NCBI GenBank assembly: GCA_964638635.1
Contig: CAZXAQ010000003.1
Span: 33,108 to 97,107 of the forward strand
DNA: 64,000 nucleotides
From: SZUA-430 sp964638635
GTDB lineage: Bacteria; Pseudomonadota; Alphaproteobacteria; Micropepsales; Micropepsaceae
Direction of reading: 5' to 3'
Below are positions 1 through 8,178 of the stretch, in pieces. Numbering within the stretch: position 1 is the first letter of the stretch; every line of letters begins with the position of its first letter. The notes beneath the pieces are model-generated. The model worked only from the letters and a program-made list of their open reading frames with translations. It was not told where the DNA came from and searched no databases. The translations under genes were made by a program, and so were the position numbers.

Positions 1-571
1 GCCGGTTGTAGTCGACGATCCACCACGTGTTGCGGACACCGTGCTTCCATCCTTCAAGCAGTGCCTCGAAGATGTTCCCTTCGTCCATCTCCGCATCGCC
101 GATGAGCGCAACCATCCGTCCCTCGGGCCGGTCCTTCGCCCAATCGTGCGCGCGCACATAGTCCTGCACCAGCGATGAAAACAGCGTCTGCGCCACGCCC
201 AATCCCACCGACCCGGTCGAGAAGTCGACGTCGTCGGCATCTTTGGTCCGCGATGGATAACTCTGCGCACCCTTGTAGCCGCGAAAGTTCTGGAGCTTCT
301 CGACCGTCTGCTGCCCGAGCAGATATTGGATCGCGTGAAAATTCGGGCTCGCATGCGGCTTCACCGCAACCCGGTCCTGCGGGCGCAACACGGCGAAGTA
401 GAGCGCTGTCATGATCGTGGCGAGCGATGCCGACGATGCCTGATGGCCCCCCACCTTCAAACCGTCCTGGTTATCGCGCAGGTGGTTCGCGTTGTGGATG
501 ATCCAGCTGGCAAGCCACAGGACCTTGCGCTCAAGCGCCTTCAGAACGTCCAGCAGCTCGTCGCGCGGCAT
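1..571 (-). CDS. Pyruvate dehydrogenase E1 / transketolase-like protein (5' part, cut by window edge)
   Basis: Thiamine-diphosphate-dependent enzyme, N-terminal ~190 residues only; the rest lies beyond base 1. Reading the minus strand from ATG at 571 gives an uninterrupted frame with ERKVLWLASWIIHNANHLR near the start, a substrate/cofactor stretch GGHQASSASLATIMTALYF, and the ThDP-binding signature GDAEMDEGNIFEAL followed about 25 residues on by VDYNR. These match homodimeric pyruvate dehydrogenase E1 (AceE-like) and the related transketolase-like enzymes of Alphaproteobacteria; the two cannot be separated from this fragment. A TTG directly before the ATG is an alternative start and no clear ribosome binding site is visible. 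The gene is divergent from the LysR gene at 697, a layout in which the regulator often controls its neighbour. Confidence 0.75.
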   Translation of the reverse strand, partial: MPRDELLDVLKALERKVLWLASWIIHNANHLRDNQDGLKVGGHQASSASLATIMTALYFAVLRPQDRVAVKPHASPNFHAIQYLLGQQTVEKLQNFRGYKGAQSYPSRTKDADDVDFSTGSVGLGVAQTLFSSLVQDYVRAHDWAKDRPEGRMVALIGDAEMDEGNIFEALLEGWKHGVRNTWWIVDYNR

Positions 572-696
572 CAAATCGAACCATTGTCGAACACATGGGG
601 GACCGTACGGCGCCCCACCGAACCCGGCAAGGCATGGGGCGGGCCAGCGAATTCGCGCTGGATTACCGGCCACCCGCAGGCCTAAACTCGCGGCCC

Positions 697-1581
697 ATGG
701 AAATGCACCAAGTCCGCTACTTCCTCGCCGTCTGCCGCACGCTGAACTTCACCAAGGCGGCCGAGGAATGCAACGTCGCTCAGCCCTCGCTGACCCGAGC
801 CATCCAAAAGCTCGAGGAGGAGTTCGGCGGCCTGCTGTTCCACCGCGAACGCGCCAATACGCACCTGACCGACCTTGGCCGGGCCATGCACCCGCACCTG
901 GAACGCACGTTCGAGGCGGCGCAGTCGGCCAAGCAACTCGCCACCTCCTACAAGAAGGGCGACGTCGTCCACTTGCGCCTCGGCATTTCGCCGACCGTGC
1001 CCGCGTCCACGGTCACTAACGTTCTCGGCAGCGTGCGCCAAGCCGTCCCTGCGTTCGAACTCACGCTCGACGGCGGCGCCGATGCGAAGCTCCTGGAAGA
1101 TGCCGTCGCCGGCGAACTCGATCTCATCGTCGTCGGCGACGACCAGGATCTGCCCGAGCGTGTGCGCGCCTGGTCGCTGCACCGCGAACCTCTGGTCGCC
1201 GTGATGCCGAGTGGACACAAGCTCGCGAGCCAAAAGTCCGTCGCCATCGCGGACCTGAACGATGTTGAGGTCATCCAACTTACGAACTGCCCGATTGCGG
1301 ATCGGATTCGTCAGATGTGCGCATCGGCGGGCGTAACGCCGAAGTTCACCACGCGCGCCGCGAATTGCGACCAGATTATCTCGCTCGTGCGCGAAGGCCT
1401 GGGCATTGCGACCCTTCCCGAAAGCATGGTGGCGGGCGCAGACCTGATAACGAAGCCCATCGAAGGCCTGAACATCGAGCGCTCGATCACGCTAGGCACG
1501 GTCGCCGGCCGCCGCTTCTCGCCGGCCAGCGACGCGTTCGTGAAGCTCGCGCGCGCCCGCGACTGGGGCAGAAGCGCTTAG
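697..1581 (+). CDS. LysR-family transcriptional regulator
   Basis: Cytoplasmic DNA-binding regulator of 294 residues, the usual LysR length. The N-terminal winged helix-turn-helix (about residues 1-60) reads MHQVRYFLAVCRTLNFTKAAE then QPSLTRAIQKLEEEFG and LLFHRE, which is classic LysR. The remainder is a periplasmic-binding-protein-like effector domain. The frame is open further upstream (from 595) but that part does not resemble LysR; ATG 697, or 703 six bases later, is the natural start. It is divergent from the ThDP enzyme gene with about 125 bp between, so autoregulation and control of that gene are plausible. Its 3' end overlaps the convergent TPR gene by 4 bases. Confidence 0.88.
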   Translation: MEMHQVRYFLAVCRTLNFTKAAEECNVAQPSLTRAIQKLEEEFGGLLFHRERANTHLTDLGRAMHPHLERTFEAAQSAKQLATSYKKGDVVHLRLGISPTVPASTVTNVLGSVRQAVPAFELTLDGGADAKLLEDAVAGELDLIVVGDDQDLPERVRAWSLHREPLVAVMPSGHKLASQKSVAIADLNDVEVIQLTNCPIADRIRQMCASAGVTPKFTTRAANCDQIISLVREGLGIATLPESMVAGADLITKPIEGLNIERSITLGTVAGRRFSPASDAFVKLARARDWGRSA

Positions 1582-2225
1582 GGTATCAGCCCCAGCTTCT
1601 TGCAATCGTCGTCGACGTGACCGCTCATCGCACGCGCTTCGGCAAGGTCCTTGTCGCCGCCTTTGTCGTCGCCGTTGCGCTTCTTGGCGACGCCGCGCGC
1701 GAAAATCGCTTGGGAGTAGCCAGTCCGGTTCTTTGCGGCGTTGTCGAAGAACGACTGCGCCTCCGAAAAGCTTCCGCCATGATAAGAAATCAACCCGCGC
1801 ATCATGTAACTCGGCGCAAATTTGGGCTTCAGCTGTATCGTGCGATCGAAGTCCGCCTTCGCTTCATCGGCCCCCTGCCGAGCCATGTATATGAGCCCGC
1901 GCTGGAAGTAGAACTCGGCCGCCTGCCGCACGGTCAAAGCTTTGTTTAAGTCCGCCAGCGCCTCGTCAAGCTTGCCGAGCGCCAGGTAAGCAGCCCCGCG
2001 GGTCGCGTAATAGTCCCCCGTGTACGGGTGCTTCACGTTCCCTGACTTGATGATCTTGGTGCACGCCGGAACCTGCTCCTCAGGCGAGGAATTGTTGAGC
2101 CCCATGCAGGTGCGCAAGTCCGCCGTTGTAAGCTGCCCCGGCTTCGGCTTCACCGGCTTGGAGGCGGCGTTGGCCGGACCCACGGCCAGCGCCGCCGCCA
2201 CCGCCAGCAAAACGATGCGGTTCAT
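1578..2225 (-). CDS. Secreted tetratricopeptide-repeat protein
   Basis: 215-residue protein with a Sec signal peptide (hydrophobic stretch ending in GPANAAS) followed by TPR-like repeats recognisable as LGKLDEALADLNKAL, ADFDRTIQLKPKFAPSY and ARGVAKKRNGDDKGGDKDL. A Cys pair early in the mature part (TCMGLN, PACTKI) resembles the same region of the next upstream gene. A GGAGG lies 9 bases before the ATG. It is the last gene of the minus-strand run that begins with the HfaB-like gene, only 5 bases after its TPR neighbour. TPR proteins act as periplasmic scaffolds; a supporting role in surface-adhesin assembly is inferred from position only. Confidence 0.75.
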   Translation of the reverse strand: MNRIVLLAVAAALAVGPANAASKPVKPKPGQLTTADLRTCMGLNNSSPEEQVPACTKIIKSGNVKHPYTGDYYATRGAAYLALGKLDEALADLNKALTVRQAAEFYFQRGLIYMARQGADEAKADFDRTIQLKPKFAPSYMMRGLISYHGGSFSEAQSFFDNAAKNRTGYSQAIFARGVAKKRNGDDKGGDKDLAEARAMSGHVDDDCKKLGLIP

Positions 2226-2230
2226 GAGAG

Positions 2231-2977
2231 CTAGCCTCCGGCTTTCTCAAGCTTCGCCAATTCGTCTTTCGCTTGGGTGTTTCCCGCGTCGATCGAGAGC
2301 ACCGCCTGCATGTCCGACTTCGCCTTGGCCTTGTCGCCCTTGGCCGCGTAGAGTTTGCCGCGATTGAAGTAAGCGACCGACAACCTCGAATCCAGCTGAA
2401 TTGCCTTGTTCAAATCGGCGAGCGCGCGCTCCTTGTCGCCGTTCGCGAGATAGGCGGACCCACGTGCTGAGTAGCCCTTCGCATCGCCCGGCTCCAACTC
2501 GATCGACTTCGTGAGATCGGCAATCGCCCGCGGAAAATCCTTCTTGCCGGCGTAGACCAAACCACGATTGCTGTAGGCCGCGGACGCTTTCGGATCGAGC
2601 GCGATCGCCTTGTTTAGGTCGGCCAATGCCTGATCATACTTGTTCTGCCCGATCAAAATGCCGGCCCGCGATTGGAGTGCTCGCGAAAAATCGGGCTTCA
2701 ACTTCAGCGCCGCATTGAAGTCGTCGAGCGCGTTCTTACCCCCGCCGAGACGTAAATATGCCGAGCCGCGATTATAGTAGGCGCCCGCCTTCGCGTCAGT
2801 CGACACTTTGGCGCCGATGATCGCCGTGCACGCATTGGCGAGCGTCACCCAATCCGCGGCGGCCTTGCCGAAGCACTGGTCCGCCGCCCGCTGCAGCTCC
2901 GCCTTCGACGCGGCAAAGGCGCCCGTCGAAGCGACCGCGAACACCGCGCCCGCAGCCATCAATCGTCCGAAACCCAT
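2231..2977 (-). CDS. Secreted tetratricopeptide-repeat protein
   Basis: 248 residues from ATG 2977, preceded by a strong GGGAGAAG ribosome site. An open extension upstream to 3241 overlaps the next gene and is rejected. A signal peptide (ends TGAFAAS) is followed by about five TPR units with the repeated pattern A-LADLNKAI-LDP, including ALADLNKAIALDPKASAAY, AIADLTKSIELEPGDAKGY and ALADLNKAIQLDSRLSVAY, then a charged C-terminus. Predicted periplasmic scaffold. It lies 26 bases after the HfaA-like gene and 5 bases before another TPR gene, so it is probably co-transcribed with the holdfast/curli-like genes. Confidence 0.8.
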   Translation of the reverse strand: MGFGRLMAAGAVFAVASTGAFAASKAELQRAADQCFGKAAADWVTLANACTAIIGAKVSTDAKAGAYYNRGSAYLRLGGGKNALDDFNAALKLKPDFSRALQSRAGILIGQNKYDQALADLNKAIALDPKASAAYSNRGLVYAGKKDFPRAIADLTKSIELEPGDAKGYSARGSAYLANGDKERALADLNKAIQLDSRLSVAYFNRGKLYAAKGDKAKAKSDMQAVLSIDAGNTQAKDELAKLEKAGG

Positions 2978-3003
2978 CGATCTTCTCCCAAGTGACGTCG
3001 GCC

Positions 3004-3441
3004 TTAGAGGCCGCCCTGCTTGCCGCCGTTCAGAATGTCCGACACTTCGTCGATGCTGTGGTTCGTCGTCGACGAGGTCGAGTTCGCGTTGCTGTTCGAC
3101 GACTGATTGCCGTTCGAATGCTGATCGACGTCGACGATCGCGCCATCCGAGTTGTTGATGATGATGCAGTTGTTGTTCGCGGTTGCCGACGAGCCGCTGC
3201 CGACGGAGCCGTCGCCGCTGCCGCCGCTCGTGCCGCCGCAAACGATCGTCGTGCCGCCGCCGCTTCCGCCGCCGGCCTTATCCCCGTCCTCGGCTTGCTT
3301 GATCGCGATCGCGAGGCCGGCCCGGTTGACCGGCGTGAAATTCCACGGCTCTTTCCCACCGAGAGGATCGGCGCGCGTCGGCCCTGCCGTCAACGCTGCC
3401 AACAAAACCAACGGCACCGCAACCGTTCCAAATTTCCTCAT
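3004..3441 (-). CDS. Secreted Asn/Gly/Ser-rich protein, HfaA-like candidate
   Basis: 145-residue exported protein; signal peptide ends near AGPTRADP. The mature chain has a Gly/Ser-rich linker (KAGGGSGGGTTIVCGG) and then an Asn/Ser-rich C-terminal half with alternating hydrophobic and polar residues (ATANNNCIIINNSDGAIVDVDQ, read in two blocks, and SNGNQSSNSNANST). This resembles curlin and holdfast-anchor HfaA-type amyloid subunits in composition and size, and it sits in the same operon as an HfaB/CsgG-type secretion lipoprotein. The start at 3441 is chosen because the signal peptide begins there. The HfaA assignment is inference from context and composition; it could instead be an unrelated secreted low-complexity protein. 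Confidence 0.5.
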   Translation of the reverse strand: MRKFGTVAVPLVLLAALTAGPTRADPLGGKEPWNFTPVNRAGLAIAIKQAEDGDKAGGGSGGGTTIVCGGTSGGSGDGSVGSGSSATANNNCIIINNSDGAIVDVDQHSNGNQSSNSNANSTSSTTNHSIDEVSDILNGGKQGGL

Positions 3442-3508
3442 GGCGCTCACCTTCGATTGATTGTTTGCAAAGAAGGCGGGAGCTTTCGCCCCCGCCGCCA
3501 GGCTTTGG

Positions 3509-4531
3509 TTATTCCGCCGGATCAGGCACGCCAACGGTGATGCTGACGTTGTTGCCCACCGCCGTCGCCACGGAGCTGACGATCGGGCGGCCAAGGGTCG
3601 CCGTCAGGTCGTCCGTGTTCGGAGACAGGTTCCGGTAGTTGTCGAGCGACACGTCGCAGACATTCGACACCGCCGAAACATTCGCATACGCGAACTGGGT
3701 GATGTCGGCGATCAGGACATGGTTGCTCAACAAGCCCGGATCAAGCGGTCCCGGGGGGCCGCAACGACCGTCGGTGCAGGTCGCCAGACGATCCGAGTCG
3801 CCACCGGCCGTTCCGTCGACGTCCGACTTCAGCGTGACGCTGATGTTGTTCGCCACGGCGGTCGCCGAGCTGTCGACCGTTGCGTTACGGATGTAGAAGA
3901 CGTTCGACTCCGCCGAAATGTTGGCCGGAGTGATCACGCCTGCGATCGCGCCCAACGAGAACAGGAGCGCGAGATCCGTATGCAGATTGCCGGCCGCAGG
4001 ACTGGCGGGGCCACCGCTAAGCGAAGCAGTGGAATCCGCCGGCATCGCGGCCCTCATCGTGCAAAGCCAATCGCAGCCATTGTCGCCGTTGAAGCGCGTG
4101 TTGGCTACGAATTGCCCGTCGTGCAGGAACACCGGAACATCCGAGGTGATGCTCTGGTTGTTTCCGACGGCGGTTGCCGCGCTGATCACCGACGGCAAGT
4201 CGACCGTGGCGTCAAACGCGTTGCAGATGATCACCGGGCGGCAATAGACCCATTGGATCTCGAAACCCGGGTTGTACTGATTGTTAACGATGCCATGCAC
4301 GTTCGACTGTGCGGTCACGTTGCCGAAGAAGATTTGCAACTTCTCGACCTCGACAAGGCCCGTGGAGTTAACATTGATGTCGATGTCGACATCGATGTCG
4401 ACGTGTTCGCGCACGTCTTTCGTCCATGACCATCTCACGTTGTCGAACGCCATGGCAGGTGATGCCATTGCGCAGACTGTGAGCACGCCGAGGCTGACCG
4501 CTAGAGTCCTCATACTCTTTAGCGTTTTCAT
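3509..4531 (-). CDS. Secreted repeat protein, HfaD-like holdfast anchor candidate
   Basis: 340 residues with signal peptide (ends AMASPAMAFDN). After an Asp/Val-rich stretch (VDIDVDIDINVNST), two short motifs alternate three times each: a NV-SA-SNV type (GNVTAQSNVHGIV, ANISAESNVFYI, ANVSAVSNVCDV) and an ATAVGNN-SIT type (ATAVGNNQSIT, ATAVANNISVT, ATAVGNNVSIT). Such Gly-Asn-Asn beta-strand repeats are expected of a curli/holdfast-type extracellular fibre. The ATG overlaps the stop of the HfaB-like gene in an ATGA, so the two are translationally coupled. By partner, size and repeats it is best read as HfaD-like; no database comparison was made. Confidence 0.6.
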   Translation of the reverse strand: MKTLKSMRTLAVSLGVLTVCAMASPAMAFDNVRWSWTKDVREHVDIDVDIDINVNSTGLVEVEKLQIFFGNVTAQSNVHGIVNNQYNPGFEIQWVYCRPVIICNAFDATVDLPSVISAATAVGNNQSITSDVPVFLHDGQFVANTRFNGDNGCDWLCTMRAAMPADSTASLSGGPASPAAGNLHTDLALLFSLGAIAGVITPANISAESNVFYIRNATVDSSATAVANNISVTLKSDVDGTAGGDSDRLATCTDGRCGPPGPLDPGLLSNHVLIADITQFAYANVSAVSNVCDVSLDNYRNLSPNTDDLTATLGRPIVSSVATAVGNNVSITVGVPDPAE

Positions 4532-5379
4532 TTAGTGGTCTCCCCATTAGGTTTAAGCTGCTCGAGATAAGACGACACATGGTCGTTCTCTACGAGGGCG
4601 CAGCTCGGATCCCTCGGTAGCCGCAGGAAGTCGGTCATGATCTGGTAGACGGCCATCTCGGCGACGGTACGCACGCCGAGTTGAAGCGGCTCGTTGCGCA
4701 CATGGCCCGCCTCGAGCTCGACCAGGGTCGAATCCCAGAAGCGGAAGATGTCGGCCTCGACTTCGTAGCCGTAGATCTGCTTTTGCAGTGAGGAAACGTA
4801 CGACACCGCGAAGTTCTTCGAGTTGATCACCCGAAGATCGAGCGCGACGTTCACCACCGCCATGCGCGCCCCGCCGCCCACGCCGGCAACGCGCAACCCC
4901 ACACCCCCTGTTACGATATTGTAGTTGAGCTCCGTCAACGCCCCGACCACGATGAAGTCGGTCGCCGGCAGCTTGCCGAACGCGTCTGCCGGCCGGCTCA
5001 AACGGTTCTGCTCGGCCAGTTTCACTTCGGCCAAAGGAATGCGCAGGTCATAACGCTCGACCAGATGCGCCTTCCCCGTCTTGTAGAGCGCGCTCATAAC
5101 CATCTCGGCCGCGCCCTGGGTCAGGTTGTTGCCCGCCTTGTCGTAGTAGGACACCTGCCCGGTCTTGTCGGCGATCTCGCCCACCGCAAAGACGGGCAAG
5201 TTGCTGGCGGCCACGCTCTGCAGTTTCCGCAGGCATTGGCTGTACGGCGTGTCGTTCGTGGTCACCGGATAGACGATGAGCGGCTTCACGCCGCTCGCGT
5301 CGCCGGGGGCCAAGCCCGCACAAGATGTCAGTGTTGTTGAGAGAAGAAGCCCAAGTCCTAGTGCCGAGAGGCGCGTCAT
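4528..5379 (-). CDS. hfaB: CsgG/HfaB-type outer-membrane secretion lipoprotein
   Basis: 283 residues from ATG 5379, preceded by GGTGG. A lipoprotein signal peptide ends in the lipobox LTSC with Cys20. The mature protein shows CsgG/HfaB-family features: VGEIADKTGQVSYYD near residue 70, ATDFIVVGALTELNYNI, then VNVALDLRVINSKNFAVSYVSS and a C-terminal helical part. CsgG family members form an outer-membrane pore that exports curli subunits; HfaB does the equivalent for holdfast anchor proteins in Caulobacter. No csgE or csgF homologue is visible here. It is first of five closely spaced genes, followed by the HfaD-like and HfaA-like substrates. An upstream open extension (to 5418) lacks a ribosome site. 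Confidence 0.82.
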   Translation of the reverse strand: MTRLSALGLGLLLSTTLTSCAGLAPGDASGVKPLIVYPVTTNDTPYSQCLRKLQSVAASNLPVFAVGEIADKTGQVSYYDKAGNNLTQGAAEMVMSALYKTGKAHLVERYDLRIPLAEVKLAEQNRLSRPADAFGKLPATDFIVVGALTELNYNIVTGGVGLRVAGVGGGARMAVVNVALDLRVINSKNFAVSYVSSLQKQIYGYEVEADIFRFWDSTLVELEAGHVRNEPLQLGVRTVAEMAVYQIMTDFLRLPRDPSCALVENDHVSSYLEQLKPNGETTK

Positions 5380-5802
5380 CGGATCCACCCCAGTTCGCGC
5401 ATCGGAGGAATCCATCACCTCGCTGCGCTGCTCGGGCGGGAAATTACTTGCAGTTCATCCATCTCTGCACTGGAGACAAAGGCTGAGACTTCCGCGTCAT
5501 CCGAATTACCCCGCTGGCGCGCACTCCTGTCGAAACACGCAGTCAGTCAAAATCATCCCCATCGGGCGTACCCCCAATGCCGCGCCGCGATGCGTCGCTC
5601 ACCGACCGTCTGGACGCGGCGAGTCTCGATCGCACGTGACAAGTGCAGCCATCGCGGCGCTTTTCCGATCCCATCTCACTTGAGAGCACGACCGCCTACT
5701 TAAGTGGTATACGCCAATGCTCGCTTCACGTGCCGCACTTCATTTGTCATGCTCACAAGGCGAGTCGCGACCACGCGGCCCTCTAAGCGTTTCGAGGACA
5801 CA
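5380..5802. other. Gene-free interval between divergent genes
   Basis: About 420 bases between the start of the HfaB-like gene on the minus strand and the secreted protein gene on the plus strand. It must hold the promoters for both. No convincing ORF, repeat or stable hairpin was recognised in it. Confidence 0.5.
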
Positions 5803-6363
5803 ATGAAAGCAGCACGCATCTTTGCGACGGCCGTCACAACGGCGACGCTCACGATCGCCACGGCAAGCATCGCCGCAGCCGGCGAGCAGTATGCTTTTCC
5901 AAGCACGAACGGTGTGCAGGTGTCGGCGGTCTCCGCGCCAACCTTTGTCCGCCTGCCGAACGTCGCTCCGGCCGGGGGCATGTTTGTCTATGGCCAATCT
6001 GGCTTCGGCAGGCACGAAGCGCCACCGCTGCCGGCGTTCGCCTATGCTCCGCCGCAAGCCGCGCCCTACGCCGGACGTTTAATGAGCCATGCGCTGATGG
6101 TAGCGCCGTATGCAAATTACGCGGCCGATTACGCCCGTCTCTTCGCGCCAAACTACGCTGTGAACGCCTGGACGGATCGCGTATTCGGCATCATCGACGG
6201 TGGCTACGGGGCGGTCGACGGCTGGACGGCCGCAGCCTACGGCCTGCCTAAACTGCGTGGGCCCCGGCGCCGCGGCGAAAGCACGCCGGATCTGTCAACC
6301 ATGCCGACGCTCCGCACGCACCCGGAACTCGCCAGCCCGACGTTCAGAAGCCAGGGAAACTAA
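5803..6363 (+). CDS. Secreted protein of unknown function
   Basis: 186 residues from ATG 5803, preceded by GAGGACACA. A signal peptide is followed by AAAGEQYAF. The mature part is rich in Ala, Pro and Tyr (PPLPAFAYAPPQAAPYAG, ALMVAPYANYAADYARLF), then IIDGGYGAVDGWTAAAYGLP and a basic PRRRGE tail. No known domain was recognised and no transmembrane segment is apparent after the signal. It is divergent from the holdfast-like operon and may be an envelope or surface protein, but no function can be assigned. Confidence 0.6.
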   Translation: MKAARIFATAVTTATLTIATASIAAAGEQYAFPSTNGVQVSAVSAPTFVRLPNVAPAGGMFVYGQSGFGRHEAPPLPAFAYAPPQAAPYAGRLMSHALMVAPYANYAADYARLFAPNYAVNAWTDRVFGIIDGGYGAVDGWTAAAYGLPKLRGPRRRGESTPDLSTMPTLRTHPELASPTFRSQGN

Positions 6364-6369
6364 ACGCGG

Positions 6370-7065
6370 CTAGGCCGGTTTCGCGCGACCGTTGCGCGCG
6401 CCATTGGAGAGGTTGGCAAGGCCGTGCTGCACCGCCCAAATCGCCACCTGCGTGCGGTTCGTCGCGCCGAGCTTGCGCAACACCGTCTTCAAGTGAACCT
6501 TCACAGTCGCTTCCGTGATCGCCAGTTCCTTCGCGATCGCCTTGTTCGAGTCGCCGTCCGCCAGTTGGCGGATGATGTCGAGTTCGCGCTGCGACAACGC
6601 CACATCGCCAACGCGCAAGCGTTCGTTCGTGCCGGCATGGTTTGTCCGCATGGCGCCAAGAAAGTCCGTCAGCATGCTGGGAAACACCTTTTCCCCGAGC
6701 GCAACCAAGCGCAGCGACTCGATCAGCGCGCTTGGCGTAATGCTCTTCAGCAAATAACCATCGGCACCGGCGCTGAACATGTCAGCCAGATGCGCAAGCT
6801 CCGCGGACTCGGCGAACACGACGGTGCGTGCCTGAGGTTGCGAGACTTTCAGCGCCGATACAGCTGCCGGCCCCTGCGTGAAATCGAGAATGATGATGTT
6901 CGGCGAGGGCCCGTGAGATCCGTTGCCGTTGATCTCTTCAACCGTTGCGGCCTCGGCGGCGACCTCGAAACCTTTGCCGTCCAATTGCGATCGCAAACCT
7001 GAGCGAAGCAACGGATGCGCATCGATCAGCCAAATGACCGTATTTTCCACCAGTGCCCCCTGCAT
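6370..7065 (-). CDS. NarL/FixJ-type response regulator with atypical receiver
   Basis: 231 residues. The C-terminal LuxR-type helix-turn-helix is clear (LSQRELDIIRQLADGDSNK, then AKELAITEATVKVHLKTVL, about residues 150-215). The N-terminal receiver has the phospho-acceptor Asp in IIILDFTQG and the conserved Lys in GYLLKS, but the acidic pair is reduced (LIDAHPLLRSG, where family members have two acidic residues) and the usual switch Thr is Ala (VVFAES). It may therefore respond weakly or not at all to phosphorylation. GAGGAA precedes the ATG. No histidine kinase is adjacent; the nearest starts at 9671. Confidence 0.85.
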   Translation of the reverse strand: MQGALVENTVIWLIDAHPLLRSGLRSQLDGKGFEVAAEAATVEEINGNGSHGPSPNIIILDFTQGPAAVSALKVSQPQARTVVFAESAELAHLADMFSAGADGYLLKSITPSALIESLRLVALGEKVFPSMLTDFLGAMRTNHAGTNERLRVGDVALSQRELDIIRQLADGDSNKAIAKELAITEATVKVHLKTVLRKLGATNRTQVAIWAVQHGLANLSNGARNGRAKPA

Positions 7066-7266
7066 CGCGCATTCCTCTACGGCTACAAAGCCGCTGGAAA
7101 GTTCTCTGCTTCCGAATATGTTTCGGAGTACCCCCTAAATAGGGCCCAATTACTTTAGTTGTAAATCGCTCGTCAGTGTACGTCCGCGTGACGAGTGCAA
7201 CACTTGGAATGAATTCCTGTGAGATTAACCATGAAGCATATAATCCTGCGCGTCGGCAACCATCTT

Positions 7267-8124
7267 TCACACGTCTGTGACGAATTCACGGACCGCAAGC
7301 AGAACTGACTCAGGATCGTCACGAAACGCCCCGTGTCCACAGTTTTCGAATACCCTGAGCGACGCGAAGCCCGCCTTGATGCAAGTCAATAACTCCGTCG
7401 CCAAATGCGGCGGCGTGATCGGATCTTCGGCGCCCGCCAGGACGAGCGTCGGGCATAGGATTTTGTTCAGGGCGGTTCGAAAATCCATCTTGTGGATTTC
7501 ACGGCCGGGCAAAGAGAAATGCCGGTAGACCTCACGGCGCATGATGGCGCGAGCGCGGGCATCCTCGCCGTCGGCTCGGACCGTTGTGTTGTACAGCGGC
7601 ATGCAAACGCGCATGTAAGTCTCGAATTCCGCGTCGCTGCCCGACTCCCACATCCGCTTGGCCGACTCCAGAGCCGACGCACCGCCCTTGGCCTCGAAAA
7701 TCTTCATACTGGCGGGAAAGTCCATGCGCGCCGCCGTACTCGACAGAATAAGCGCGCGCGGATGGTCGGGATGCCGCGTCGCATAGGCTTGCGCGACCAT
7801 GCCCCCGAACGACTGGCCCAGCACAATCGGCTTCACGATCCCAAGCGCGTCGCAGAAGGCGCGCACGTCGTCGCCCCACTGCGCAAGCGTCCAGGTCGCC
7901 GGATCGCTCGGCACGCTGCGTCCGTTGCCGCGGTGGTCGATGTAGATCACCTGCGCGATGTCGGCGAGCCCATCGAAGTCGCCGCGCAATCCCGAGTGAT
8001 CGAACCCCGGCCCGCCGTGCATCACGATCAGCGTCAGCTTCTCGCGCATCCGCGGGCCGTCGGGTGCAAGCTTCGATCCTGCTACATCGAAGAAAATGCG
8101 TTGCCCGCCGACATCGACAAACAT
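7267..8124 (-). CDS. Alpha/beta hydrolase, proline iminopeptidase-like
   Basis: 285-residue cytoplasmic hydrolase. The oxyanion-hole motif MHGGPGFDHSG (about residue 35) and the nucleophile elbow GQSFGGMVAQ (Ser near 105) are as in proline iminopeptidases and related epoxide/ester hydrolases. The catalytic Asp is likely in LAGAEDPITP and the His in ENCGHGAFRDDP. GGTGGATC lies just before the ATG. The HGGPG motif favours the iminopeptidase (peptidase S33) branch, but substrate cannot be inferred. It lies 54 bases downstream of the FadL-like gene's end on the same strand and may be read from an upstream promoter. Confidence 0.82.
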   Translation of the reverse strand: MFVDVGGQRIFFDVAGSKLAPDGPRMREKLTLIVMHGGPGFDHSGLRGDFDGLADIAQVIYIDHRGNGRSVPSDPATWTLAQWGDDVRAFCDALGIVKPIVLGQSFGGMVAQAYATRHPDHPRALILSSTAARMDFPASMKIFEAKGGASALESAKRMWESGSDAEFETYMRVCMPLYNTTVRADGEDARARAIMRREVYRHFSLPGREIHKMDFRTALNKILCPTLVLAGAEDPITPPHLATELLTCIKAGFASLRVFENCGHGAFRDDPESVLLAVREFVTDV

Positions 8125-8178
8125 GATCCACCGCCCGCGAAATCCGGCGCTGCGTTTAGCGCACGGGACCTGAGCCGC

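Noticed and set aside
3004..3594. Longer start for the HfaA-like gene at 3594
   Set aside because: It would run about 50 codons into the HfaD-like gene and place the signal peptide internally; ATG 3441 begins exactly at the signal peptide.
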